Position numbers and translations under genes: made by a program
The notes under the pieces: model-generated
What the model was told of the DNA's origin: nothing
Seen by the model: the letters and a program-made list of their open reading frames with translations, nothing else
Database searches by the model: none
Source of the DNA: JBMONI01 sp049324575
Lineage (GTDB): Bacteria > Omnitrophota > Omnitrophia > Omnitrophales > Aquincolibacteriaceae
Assembly: GCA_049324575.1 (NCBI GenBank)
Contig: JBMONI010000006.1
Location: forward strand, 1 to 25,855
Length of the DNA stretch: 25,855 nucleotides
Reading direction: 5' to 3'
In this document: piece by piece, positions 19,901 to 22,462 of the stretch
Layout: each line of letters begins with the position of its first letter
How positions within the stretch are numbered: the first letter of the stretch is position 1

Positions 19901-20236
19901 GGATTGGCGAGAATCGGAAATCGGGAAATCAGAACCCGGACCGCCTTTTTTCTGTTGCCCGCCTTGATGCCCGGTTCCCAGTCCCCGGTTCTCAATCGTC
20001 TCCCGATGCCTTGTTTCTATAAAACCATGTTCGGGAGGGGCCTGGATCTCCAGACTTTGGGCTGGGTCATGGAGATCTTGTGAGAGGCGCCCTCCCTGAA
20101 CATTCGACACACTGCTTCCGGCAGAATAAGCCTGTAGGGAGCTGACCGAACCATCGGTCAGAAGGAAAACAAAGGCGATAAGACCGGCAATGGTCCTTAG
20201 ACTTAAAGAAGTTTTTCGTGAGTAACTTTTGTACAT
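4931..20236 (-). CDS. Giant modular exported protein with recurring R[A/S]E[V/L/M]R motifs
   Basis: One open frame of about 5,101 codons. An in-frame ATG at 20332 would add 32 residues, but a good promoter (20271-20298) lies inside that extension, so I prefer the ATG at 20236. Residue numbers here and in the module entries count from 20332; subtract 32 for the preferred start. Order of modules: signal peptide (33-70), low-complexity insert (105-143), Tiki/ChaN-like unit 1 (145-505), Tat-like segment and unit 2 (663-940), Tat-like segment and HExxH unit (1073-1738), membrane unit (1744-2068), Tat-like segment and Tiki/ChaN-like unit 3 (2074-2433), GHKL ATPase (2439-2678), HAD phosphatase (2684-2889), Tat-like segment and truncated unit (2895-3049), cytidylate kinase (3050-3277), then four unknown modules and a C-terminal tail (3283-5133). 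Absence of stops over 15 kb and intact active sites argue for selection. Whether the product stays whole, is cleaved, or spans the membrane is unknown. Confidence 0.88.
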   Translation of the reverse strand: MYKSYSRKTSLSLRTIAGLIAFVFLLTDGSVSSLQAYSAGSSVSNVQGGRLSQDLHDPAQSLEIQAPPEHGFIETRHRETIENRGLGTGHQGGQQKKGGPGSDFPISDSRQSKTIIYIQDAHDSLEAQKNIASLIRYYVEKHGVRTVFEEGYSGEVPTDRYFAGMADAAVREKVAFHFLDKLRIGGAEYAHITRTQDFRLVGADNISDHKANIRWCQRNAKYQKETASDLKELLGAIRALADKHFPKDLRSWVRLKERFAAGELSLLDYLKRMHVIIAALDPAGEISARYPAVSLLLLAEKTVDPVTQKKLETIDSAAVYREIETIENELAERWTRDPTARKIFDYYRALTLIERLSRIQVTQAEFVIAKGFLTRIRTEDIADFIVRESKTNVVLSRLWETLIRDAVMFYETAESRDRAVEKAIDGFLAAPGEDTAVLVFGGFHANNIKDILKRKGLDYVVVTPKITEKDTRHEAYYHRLMSVGYHDFEVPLYVRRAARAESRFMQIESNPSLEPTFRDEIRDLAETTFQANKPVRAETREGIALEIVGEWIGDREALRTNLENRLRSRLTPAEMKRIKKIVLYPHQGDPELRLLGQTLAFKTDKSNPDAIASQFQQHLKRDRVPKQLQTQKITRRAFKILGTMAGVSGVVTLGLRQYQISSKRSLTARTGKFHLVFTGHYQAVDFEKLRPVLDRIVRQSWRNPARGDLPEVFLLQEGLISPQELRDYLPQALQVLSYEKLMEPRWRDTLEKAYTEVSRLKTQRRLQDDQMTVAERKAAARHLIQFGTISESVRPFFVPYLEWQAENGVRVRWEEPGFETWYRYMQENLRNRYRQSFFEGKAEEFLRESERFARMMAEVTVARDKAARELAGKILAENPRANVIYPLGSAHTFDQALLTEGLRAEVEWTEGEQSDDLQRMGFTGLIQREYAQGDPGGSEAQRELLAKAALESLIQRLRPGDQLFHRFIGIIENIFKRAAAEGYSARQAVSKLCSDVAKRPPIQGHRLGDEINLLETLRKTGWLSEDEYREFASSLRAEVRQNMTRRALVKGGFAAFALAMAGPLAALAEVSAPLAKPKDPEFEKKMDAFLSGIFSRFMIATYNGEAGERNEMKRDLIDRAKRIDPAFGAIIEKIATDNDPYVNFKRIEEYKKVQGFEDELNAYLHGRGYHAEYVNGLPQGASGGTGESVRRSFCFFIFKVDSHETFQIADSTTGELFLERKIVLLKKVMDVGGSLQRRGFHLKKDGQEMQILFMDSAEKEAKEIMRKAWDPFVSLASLELGLHEVAETDTVDEMKWYVEFLLKEYPSYLQDSEKQTLADFVKKLETLSALIKDFTEQGENKKTEIHLDLLGWSSIGDRDLEQQFRLVTEEGRKVYAGLRETPAWKAFDHPALRQQALLFREVIGRIRQEMDTSLGEISRRFAQSDLEEAFMDSKQDLDAARQMTIALAAEDEINDLLEEIQVTAIPGAVRTREAVHPLSDDEVEGLVRHYQERQKETGIIIRDFETRLRTANRLWRENYLGYRGAYDAAKEAYQRVKARVSRILLTSTGLHEFSHAFDAAWNEKTKAADFDSWFGAGEARAFAFSFAHYRPLIRTRFVRDMLRLMQASDGVHRAGMALIHDFKLGRVKASQPLTSFSQPIIPEANRRAIPPSEMASFLAPFETSDAVQRSALDFLGSEMSGSPKKRSINKVTVTHENGKLEWQSGPRAEVRVDEKTSMKNSFRSEESERLDATVLIKDLVLRSVWAVAVLSALISLPHFAVPGFLRAFIEVFLYAAVVSVSAVLLRSTRASYAFRASGLLFSIVAINIAYAAFSRGGFSQDLWDWKIYALRAASVFAGVLISKILGDHAVRQKMLKTVGSKKALRAYGLQARWPENLKASLKWSLVSAIASAPFLYGIYIPFLSEYVRPEHLASISPISQYPWVVKNIFDLSLGTFFIVNVLCLTLQATFGEDQDILKKSKELWRSFLAIFPANFVFWFLWNGFLWVHFSSDLILFSTLHALGIAIWTGVVQHFFRIFFKMDASVRSAETDPAPAGRAEVRTQDKSHRIHKKAGKGRSRSAAQVSRKGPSSSEQHAQTASTRRRFLALALAGAGAGLGMWMIHDRGNARFREFEEIYLRMPRIKRISRMVFYRTPLYYPDREWEGRRLLAIGDVHTHPESLERILGAAREILKDPPGQWIFLTEGYEEWKQGKLGNAPDIALIEELARRAGAPMYDLIAKDTEQESVDLLAERLGYLKEEIYDQILFLGLGLQLAYASQTGRSPQWALASELDILTRRTGLSAEYFQGRLYQLISRLKAMNDSGLAAFLKKMNRIELMKYETLNIISAKRTKEVLQANADRKKVFAFAGFLHLPVYGVQAPKGYQPQEMPYNFFKSTLPGYYQLLPYLQKSANDGSVSSEKRSEVRTAEGLRASDFIFPSFDPRLAGAFDLRWDFDDTVYRIWDRLIVGDDDPVRAVLPDSRLGIHQELAAHLMIDPSAVSRYLDVNGSWGLSRGIFEDLRTQLRRVHADVLGDWTYEIRYVIENVVQHVLSHEGGRGLILVFMSRSRVTQKPVLSLYVVDSGRGMPLEKVLWGGFRGRGTKHGTALRSLTSDLVSVPWEFDSLGRMAFLGPDGEVLIVHAPREMPTTGALFKMRNHANQVSLRMRRAEMRNTLPFVEGQIHDRKVIDQERAISAEQVTAAVDLDNTITYLDKRWQYVLRKGILGQLEILRKAGLRLVLWTYSNRLYVEEFMRQHPALASYFDRIITRENYDIGARDEDVERVLRGYRWVDHTVRRKAVEDYYYAHNYTPKDIGLLGYAVLIDNAPVYKELQPPLGPNRFYQVESFSRTERAWSWRTARIAKDVLKLLRPIMQKNVRRAEMRVETSRRSFMRMAVGFLAGGPNALGTLVEKMASNPALSIAQQLLRDHSVVLYGFCSSGKIVDTIALAASKGIPVIRFALNETRFFFSEAGALGRKGSPLRETAKGARIEPRRISAGGPRASQTSPATTPPSLGLPVDSGSRPLSNKRVISINRNPLRHTVITIDGPAASGKGTVARAAAQQLGFIHVDLGTLYRALAEKAVSVGMDLRDPEAIRGLVQSTVIDLKREGAGMRVYRDGVDVTTRLRTPEVSRATPIVAEHFEVNQYIFQQAREIGEGHDIVIEGRNAGTDIFPEKEVIKFYLTARMDVRGKRRFRDYQQTHPEMTLEEVIRDLEMRDRQDSEREIAPLRKAPDAVEIDNSDLSAAETLAVMRRVIETRIREKSEGRAELRSGTPDDPSGVGRGWDQYAYYRALSRSDHPGSREDAASTLENHLEELAPGQLAEVIDFYLAALDRETNWAVRLSMVGLLVSSLPLTDRTEQPVRDLLRTGSAEEKRWIQSRFFHFPELLDALKRPMLEVCDLLFAESSAVAGDTLKMMGLLIARGELSREELLGARPDLARRIDELRALAPSDVLVRNGFIAYDEARPGQPFRFTPDLDGLMMLFDDNMDQIARNNVRLDPAGLAELIERIRQERETPLGLLQSYFGSGTRLISLEWTAGGEPAVLALADVLKFFEQRQATHLALPINRAFQDRFWKAFVEEDLVFEAVNAALDEVRKDRNIDPNGIFQQVFERRLGTFESLGLDLLVGGNILLEEGDEEALFSLRDLLRKLGRERVIFYGEGSRAHGEDLYTQQAALQMRDFVQKDPQAKIVMLGGEDKSSKLGRELLAAMPGRVVFVMETDLDLLEGCRSELVPIFGRYGIAGDFGFRIRGTPWERSIFSILDNKTFGQITDAVIFHSEDSDDDGGDSPEEEPVPVDDPFLALTPDRAELRAKGPEDQFMPRAVLAVLVINLVVGAFMVLPELLKKPANVPEAEPLRRPRTPAGEVVRGDASEPVSKPARSSVWDRLGELSLEELADLYYPILDEMKRLFSDLADLGDKDPARILERYRICFDFFEKVIRELKQREVRFEDEQRNAFENAIEQFLFAFARFGDKDRTVRSASLMEGFSVGHASESLADMVARAIYQGVTGEGPKWASDLVDLFELFRSFNEGHPGLASGTILETHLTKYFGLRAMQGPSAKPGEVTSDVVGFQIYDDGSRPAETRTIVIPDTVDRFAEGQRNFLGNLKPEDLPGLIQRGAFSEEEAILLRTLVSPEGAGNLPANASERVRRLVKWLQEIPFDDDGKAPGKPRSEVRSWQAMAQRWDALNQEYRDILDRIKIEDGPMRNFALAHKLQEYAEKTHDLSKELLEGWMEEKVSGDDLAASEELTATIERTRGTVDLLRRIRDQVLELYLRSSAEKLFDTLILLRDFPIGPDPVSFQLISAINHWDAAVSAEKRKGKTRVLPRPVGEDRVHLVYVGRLNGRNVLTPGKELFTKGLLQLVEFNEKEKTQVRHKGFHQSRLALTGSSGLGIPAPFRFLNSLWISDHLGENHFQVGETEPLKWGLLGLSKDGGMVYFFEEETHVVVAISLITWPNPLNKGETFLDSIMDQVKRVPGSLDASGQRVNPNIFKALSLATAEVNHARQADAASIIEPLSVEAAKGAVQQAWEDLKKLEKEQGASENRAELRMKDREGYRIFILTRNFFEKSPPHLGHLLPALSIPEVTLVQKYASDSIPLPTVLRKIGIDLEAFLRWVLDHYRDEREHMENMAAGDQVRRVLAHAKMEPEIIAPISEERLADLTIDQAANYFALQGLGSLLRLMILAFPERAERLRKRFPVLTQNANDVNRDIHRWLREFPEITEKIFAGRQDQAGRFWLRMLHLWLEGDRPMTYRMIATTIRQRLQLLTFLLNGKMAQEHREMLRDMLASRASVPEMFASFPLADIQKMLSWIPGAEPAFIDTMDEPTARSTMVLIQAYLARFREVVRRFPGLRRPSDELAADYLGHRLKIWKQALRLGEPDVPPTIEKEIEKVVAGVHYAGRAGEYERERFMEAHRHDPDRFFIIAYLDQYYGRSRDGLSPPRAEVRVAPSFDEPLSKVLRLRQEIQKKNPGGNIMISAETVPWLGAELLAMIRAFKNQGTKLILTGDAAKVPAELRAYFQGSAKDTDEALVRFGAQRNNVLIEVRGNRPLPRAGRKRYKRLLIRPGEPLEALSSLLLLQADGPSLYFLQDAEGDYSLRDSLSEILDLFRRQTVVRIAA
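4934..6643 (-). other. Giant protein: C-terminal helical module and tail, unknown
   Basis: Residues 4564-5133. An all-helical module (4564-4956) with many Arg/Leu and Glu residues is followed by the last RAEVR (4957) and a compact alpha/beta tail of 172 residues (NIMISAETV, TKLILTGDA, NVLIEVRG, SLYFLQD). Codon 4564 is an ATG preceded by GGAG with 6 nt spacing, so internal initiation here is conceivable. Confidence 0.45.
6659..7765 (-). other. Giant protein: unknown module between RSEVR and RAELR
   Basis: Residues 4190-4558. A long helical, probably coiled-coil start (about 4190-4310) precedes a beta-rich section (HLVYVGRLNGRNVL, GGMVYFFEEETHVVVAISL) and a helical tail rich in Glu/Lys. No family recognised. 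Confidence 0.45.
7781..8860 (-). other. Giant protein: single-TM helical module, unknown
   Basis: Residues 3825-4184. A single hydrophobic segment (RAVLAVLVINLVVGAFMV, about 3835-3852) follows the RAELR motif closely. A Pro/Arg-rich linker and then a mainly helical, charged region come next. The TM right after the motif resembles the placement of the Tat-like segments in other modules. Confidence 0.5.
8876..10486 (-). other. Giant protein: helical module with mixed alpha/beta part, unknown
   Basis: Residues 3283-3819, from RAELR (3278) to RAELR (3820). The first half looks like alpha-helical HEAT-type repeats (short paired helices with Leu/Ala spacing). The second half has alternating strands and helices (RVIFYGEG, KIVMLGG, RVVFVMETDLD). 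It ends in a highly acidic linker (SEDSDDDGGDSPEEEP). I recognise no family. Confidence 0.5.
10502..11185 (-). other. Giant protein: complete cytidylate kinase (CMP kinase) domain
   Basis: Residues 3050-3277, about the usual length of bacterial Cmk (roughly 225). P-loop GPAASGKGT (3058-3066), DLGTLYRALA in place of the usual DTGAMYR, VIEGRNAGTDIFP in place of GRDIGTVVFP, the lid Arg cluster (RGKRRFRDY, RDRQDSERE with APLRKAPDA) and the final EIDNSDLSAAETL are all present. Cmk phosphorylates CMP/dCMP with ATP in the cytosol. Here it is fused in frame on both sides and has no own start or ribosome site, and several signature positions deviate (Leu in DLG, Asn in GRNAG). Confidence 0.9.
11186..11650 (-). 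other. Giant protein: Tat-like segment, truncated unit and repeat-like linker
   Basis: Residues 2895-3049. TSRRSFMRMAVGFLAG (R2899, R2900) is a good Tat consensus. It is followed by a short Rossmann-like strand region, VVLYGFCSSGK to GIPVIRFALNE, about 50 residues long and apparently cut off. Residues 2981-3046 are Pro/Arg/Ser-rich (EPRRISAGGPRASQTSPA) and look like in-frame translation of inserted non-coding DNA. The cytidylate kinase starts directly after. Confidence 0.5.
11666..12283 (-). other. Giant protein: HAD-superfamily phosphatase-like module
   Basis: Residues 2684-2889, between RAEMR motifs. Motif I is VDLDNT (nucleophile D2715, acid D2717), motif II is LWTYS (S2755), and motif IV is LIDN (D2835). 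The DxDNT plus WTYSN arrangement is like the FCP/SCP (NLI-interacting-factor) branch and the small acid phosphatases. Substrate is unknown. It follows the GHKL module directly, an ATPase and phosphatase pair. Confidence 0.75.
12299..13018 (-). other. Giant protein: GHKL (histidine-kinase-type) ATPase module
   Basis: Residues 2439-2678. The ATP-binding boxes are visible in order: N box EIRYVIENVVQH (E2556, N2557), G1 box VVDSGRGMP (D2593, G2595, G2597) and G2-like RGTKHGTALRSL (2611-2622). No phosphoacceptor-His (DHp) helix is evident upstream, so it may be an anti-sigma or serine-kinase-like ATPase rather than a sensor kinase. This fold needs ATP, which sits oddly in a protein with export signals. 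Confidence 0.75.
13034..14113 (-). other. Giant protein: Tat-like segment and Tiki/ChaN-like unit 3
   Basis: Residues 2074-2433. A basic, Ser-rich stretch leads to STRRRFLALALAGAGAG, a Tat-like signal (R2114-R2116). The domain follows with LLAIGDVHTHPES (H2187, H2189), WIFLTEG (E2216) and FAFAGFLHLPV (H2384). These match the three-motif layout of units 1 and 2 and are the closest of the three to ChaN. It ends at RSEVR (2434). Confidence 0.6.
14129..15103 (-). other. Giant protein: polytopic membrane module
   Basis: Residues 1744-2068, bounded by RAEVR motifs at 1739 and 2069. I count about eight hydrophobic segments with basic loops between them, for example VWAVAVLSALISL, LLFSIVAINIAYAAF, LGTFFIVNVLCLTL and FVFWFLWNGFLWVHF. 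The last pair, with FPANF before it, is faintly like the end of Mpv17/PMP22 proteins, but this is weak. Its presence means that the intact chain would cross the membrane in its middle. Confidence 0.75.
15119..17116 (-). other. Giant protein: Tat-like segment and HExxH metallopeptidase-like module
   Basis: Right after RAEVR (1068-1072) comes NMTRRALVKGGFAAFALAM, an almost perfect twin-arginine signal (R1077, R1078) ending in an ALA-type cleavage region near 1101. The module (to residue 1738) is largely helical. Near its end is LHEFSHAF, an HExxH zinc site (H1583, H1587), with E1610 in GAGEARAFAFS as a likely third ligand 23 residues later, as in gluzincins. I cannot assign a peptidase family. 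If active, it is the only protease in the giant protein and could act on the protein itself. Confidence 0.55.
17513..18346 (-). other. Giant protein: Tat-like segment and Tiki/ChaN-like unit 2
   Basis: Residues 663-690 contain TRRAFKILGTMAG followed by a hydrophobic run, the pattern of a twin-arginine signal (R667, R668). Residues 700-940 then repeat the layout of unit 1: HLVFTGHYQA (H712), FLLQEG (E748) and NVIYPLGSAHT (H923). The unit ends at the degenerate motif RAEVE (935). It is shorter and more diverged than unit 1. The similarity between units is by motif order, not alignment. Confidence 0.5.
18818..19900 (-). other. Giant protein: Tiki/TraB-ChaN-EreA-like unit 1
   Basis: Residues 145-505. 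A beta strand plus histidine motif IIYIQDAHDS (H154) is followed by TVFEEG (E181/E182), a long helical middle section, and a closing VLVFGGFHAN (H476). The strand-His, strand-Glu-Gly, late strand-Gly-x-x-His layout is that of the Tiki/TraB, ChaN and erythromycin-esterase superfamily, whose members bind haem or act as peptidases or esterases. Activity here is not predictable. The unit ends just before the degenerate motifs RAESR (531) and RAETR (568). Confidence 0.55.
19904..20020 (-). other. Low-complexity insert between signal peptide and first domain
   Basis: Residues 105-143 are rich in Gly, Arg and Gln (ENRGLGTGHQGGQQKKGG, then DFPISDSRQ). The DNA carries short near-repeats of GGGAACCGGG and GATTTCCGATT type. 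It looks more like read-through of a simple repeat than a folded domain. Confidence 0.5.
20123..20236 (-). other. Signal peptide of the giant protein
   Basis: From the preferred start (MYKSYSRKTSLSLR) a basic n-region with four Lys/Arg residues leads to the hydrophobic core TIAGLIAFVFLL, and then a polar stretch ending near QAYS-AGS (residue 70), a plausible signal peptidase site. No strong Shine-Dalgarno precedes the ATG at 20236 (only GGGCTGGG), so translation may be weak or use another initiation mode. Confidence 0.7.
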
Positions 20237-20270
20237 TTGACCCAGCCCATTGGAATCAAACAGTATTAAA

Positions 20271-20298
20271 AAGATATCATATGTTTTTATAATGTCAA
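20271..20298 (-). promoter_or_regulatory. Promoter of the giant gene
   Basis: On the reverse strand, a perfect TTGACA (20293-20298) is followed after 16 nt by TATCTT (20271-20276) in a locally AT-rich stretch. Transcription would start near 20264, inside the longest reading frame, giving a leader of about 28 nt before the ATG at 20236. This decides the start chosen for the giant gene. Confidence 0.6.
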
Positions 20299-20347
20299 AT
20301 CTATAAAAGGCTGTTTCCAAAAACCTATCCACTTGGGATACAACGAG

Positions 20348-21847
20348 TTAAGGCTTATGAAGGTCTTTTGAGCGGATGAGATGTTCAAAAGGGCGTATGG
20401 CGGGATTTGAAACAGCCTCGAAACTAAACAGGATAGCAAGACCCACAAGGTGGAGCAGAAGGCGATCTAAAGCACTTTGTATTTGCATGAAAACCGGAAG
20501 CGGAGAAACATGGATCGCCACTGCATAGGCGATCCAAAAAAAGATGACGGTCAAAAAAATGAAGCCCTCTCCCCCCTTGGACCGGAAATCCGTGAAAAAG
20601 ATCCGATAGAAGAAAGCGATCAAAAAAAGGATCCAGACCCCTTTAAGATCCGGGTTGGTGAAGAGATATTTCCAGAATCCTTCGAGCACAGTCAGGGTCT
20701 TCGCAGGATCGCCGAACAGCATCTCAAACAATTGACCGGCACTTTCTTTCCGGTTCCAGAAATCGCCGGGGGGGGCCAAAAACACTTTATGGGCAATAAC
20801 AGCCGCCAAAGGAACTACGGCACCCGAAAGTTCAAGAATAATGTTCTTGGCTTTTTCTCGCCATCGCATTCCTTTTCGAAACCAATTCCACACGACCGTT
20901 CCGAAAAGGATCCAGACAAAAAAGACCAGCCCTTCATTTTTGGTCCATGCCGCCATTCCCGCGAGCATCCCTCCGAGGATCCAAAGCCCGGGGGCCGCTC
21001 TGCGAAAGGCAAGAACCGTAATCGCGGTCGCTGCGGTGATCAAACAACAGAACGGAATATCGACATAAAGTTCGCCCGCCCAATAGGCTATGACCTCGAC
21101 CGAAAAAAAGAAGATCCCGCCGGCGAGGGCGATCCATCTCCGGGAGGTCGCTTCCTGGAGATACCAGATCACGAAAGTTCCCGCCGACATGACAAAGGTC
21201 CAGCCGATCATATGAGGCCAAATAAGTCCCTCGCTCCCGGTCCAGCTCCAGCCCCACGCGACAGCCCCCGGAAAAAGCAAGGGGTAATCCGGATGCATCC
21301 AGCCGATCAGCGGAGAGAACATATTTTTCCAGAGCTCGGGATCGCGAAAAAAGAATTTGGCTTTGACGATCCACATGTACCTGGCATCCCACCGGCCGTA
21401 AGGATCGGCAAGTATTGTGGCCAGATAAAAACGGACAAAGTGGACCATAACAAGACCCAGCAGGACCCAGGCAACGGCGATCGCCAATGTTTTGATCCAG
21501 AGCCCGAGCTTACTGGAAAAAGATCGTCGGCCTTCGTGGAATTGCTGGGGTTGTTTTTTTACGTCCTCAGCCCGCGCCTTTTTGAAGATCCGATGGATCT
21601 GCGCAAGGAACAGACAAGCGAGTCCCAGCAAAACGAAGATCGCGACAAGACCGGAAAGGGCCGCCGCCTTGGATGCCGAAACAAGATAGGCCATGAAGTG
21701 GATCACGGAGACCGCCCCAGCGCCTACCGGCATTGCCAGGATCAGGCTCAGTGCGATCCGGCTTCGGAGCCGGAAACTTTCCGAAAGTGAAAAAACGCTG
21801 AAAACCCCGGTCAGCATCAATACGAGGTAGGGGGCCAGAAATTTCAC
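20348..21847 (-). CDS. GT-C type membrane glycosyltransferase (WDA..KAK..HPDYPLL family)
   Basis: The protein is 499 residues, polytopic, with roughly ten to twelve hydrophobic segments. The first large loop holds GRWDARYMWIVKAKFF (D154 from the preferred start) and, about 30 residues on, HPDYPLLFP (185-193). This pair is typical of bacterial GT-C enzymes related to GT39/ArnT, which move sugars from polyprenyl-phosphate donors on the outer face of the inner membrane. Acceptor is unknown. The longest frame opens at 21943, but I choose GTG at 21847: its GTGA overlaps the stop of the upstream gene, indicating translational coupling, and the longer version would be an unlikely acidic N-terminus. 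A GGGG-containing weak ribosome site precedes it. Confidence 0.82.
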   Translation of the reverse strand: MKFLAPYLVLMLTGVFSVFSLSESFRLRSRIALSLILAMPVGAGAVSVIHFMAYLVSASKAAALSGLVAIFVLLGLACLFLAQIHRIFKKARAEDVKKQPQQFHEGRRSFSSKLGLWIKTLAIAVAWVLLGLVMVHFVRFYLATILADPYGRWDARYMWIVKAKFFFRDPELWKNMFSPLIGWMHPDYPLLFPGAVAWGWSWTGSEGLIWPHMIGWTFVMSAGTFVIWYLQEATSRRWIALAGGIFFFSVEVIAYWAGELYVDIPFCCLITAATAITVLAFRRAAPGLWILGGMLAGMAAWTKNEGLVFFVWILFGTVVWNWFRKGMRWREKAKNIILELSGAVVPLAAVIAHKVFLAPPGDFWNRKESAGQLFEMLFGDPAKTLTVLEGFWKYLFTNPDLKGVWILFLIAFFYRIFFTDFRSKGGEGFIFLTVIFFWIAYAVAIHVSPLPVFMQIQSALDRLLLHLVGLAILFSFEAVSNPAIRPFEHLIRSKDLHKP

Positions 21848-22344
21848 GGATGGACCCCGATCCATTTGCCGGGCAGGACCCTTTTGACCGGACGATATCC
21901 GGTCATCATCATCCGAAGGCGGGCGATATAATCCGTCTTGCAATAGAAGATCGCGACGTGGCGTCCCGGCTCGGGATCGAGGAGCCTCGGCACAAAATAA
22001 CTCTGAGCCAGATAGATCGTCTCCACCTCTTCGGACAAGCGGTTGAAAGGCCCGTTGGTCAAAAAACTCACCGTTTCATTTTTGGGAAGGAAATAACTCA
22101 CGGGCCTGAATTCCTCACCGAGAGCAAGCTGAGTCTGCCCATAGCCTTTCCAAAGATTCCATAAATGTTTCGGCGATAAGGGCCGGGCCGGAGGATGAGG
22201 GTAAAAAGCAAGAAATGCGCCGGCCGATAAAAAGAAAAACATGCGGAAGATCGGTCCGAGGCTTTTTCTCATTGTGGAAAAAACCGCCGACCCTAAAACG
22301 GCTTTTCTCTTCACACGATTAAGGATCAGCATGGTATCAAACAT
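21844..22344 (-). CDS. Small membrane-anchored protein coupled to the glycosyltransferase
   Basis: A 166-residue protein with a basic N-terminus (about 9-34), one hydrophobic segment (about 31-48) and a periplasmic-looking domain with a few beta strands (HVAIFYCKTDYIARLRMM). I recognise no family. It is the first gene of a pair with the GT-C enzyme; its TGA overlaps the GTG of that gene. It could be an accessory or substrate-binding partner, which is inference from coupling. The start at 22344 is not certain: no strong ribosome site, and the best promoter lies only about 15 nt upstream; ATG at codon 5 is an alternative. Confidence 0.7.
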   Translation of the reverse strand: MFDTMLILNRVKRKAVLGSAVFSTMRKSLGPIFRMFFFLSAGAFLAFYPHPPARPLSPKHLWNLWKGYGQTQLALGEEFRPVSYFLPKNETVSFLTNGPFNRLSEEVETIYLAQSYFVPRLLDPEPGRHVAIFYCKTDYIARLRMMMTGYRPVKRVLPGKWIGVHP

Positions 22345-22358
22345 TTCCCACCGGCGGA

Positions 22359-22388
22359 ATTATACTATGCTTTAAGGATTTCCGTGAA
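22359..22388 (-). promoter_or_regulatory. Promoter for the 22344-20348 pair
   Basis: A perfect TATAAT (minus strand, 22359-22364) with TTCACG (22383-22388) after an 18-nt spacer. The predicted transcript start, near 22352, is only about 8 nt before the ATG at 22344, so the message would be nearly leaderless. Confidence 0.5.
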
Positions 22389-22421
22389 GCGTCGTTCGCG
22401 CCTTTCCGCTGTTTTCCCTTT

Positions 22422-22448
22422 ATGACACCCAGCGGAAGCAGGTATAAT
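22422..22448 (+). promoter_or_regulatory. Promoter of the divergent GT-C gene
   Basis: ATGACA (22422-22427) and a perfect TATAAT (22443-22448), spacer 15 nt, on the plus strand. The predicted start, near 22455, lies about 8 nt before the ATG at 22463. No Shine-Dalgarno is visible, consistent with a near-leaderless message. Confidence 0.5.
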
Positions 22449-22462
22449 CGCCCCATTTGAAC

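Noticed and set aside
20237..20332. Start of the giant protein at the ATG at 20332
   Set aside because: A good promoter lies within these 32 codons and the added residues would displace the signal peptide from the N-terminus.
20477..21790. 437-codon plus-strand ORF opposite the GT-C gene
   Set aside because: Translation is rich in Lys, Asp, Pro and Arg with no hydrophobic core; the minus strand has membrane segments and GT-C motifs.
21848..21943. Longer N-terminus of the GT-C protein (start at 21943)
   Set aside because: It would overlap the upstream gene by 100 bp; the GTGA overlap at 21844-21847 gives a natural coupled start.
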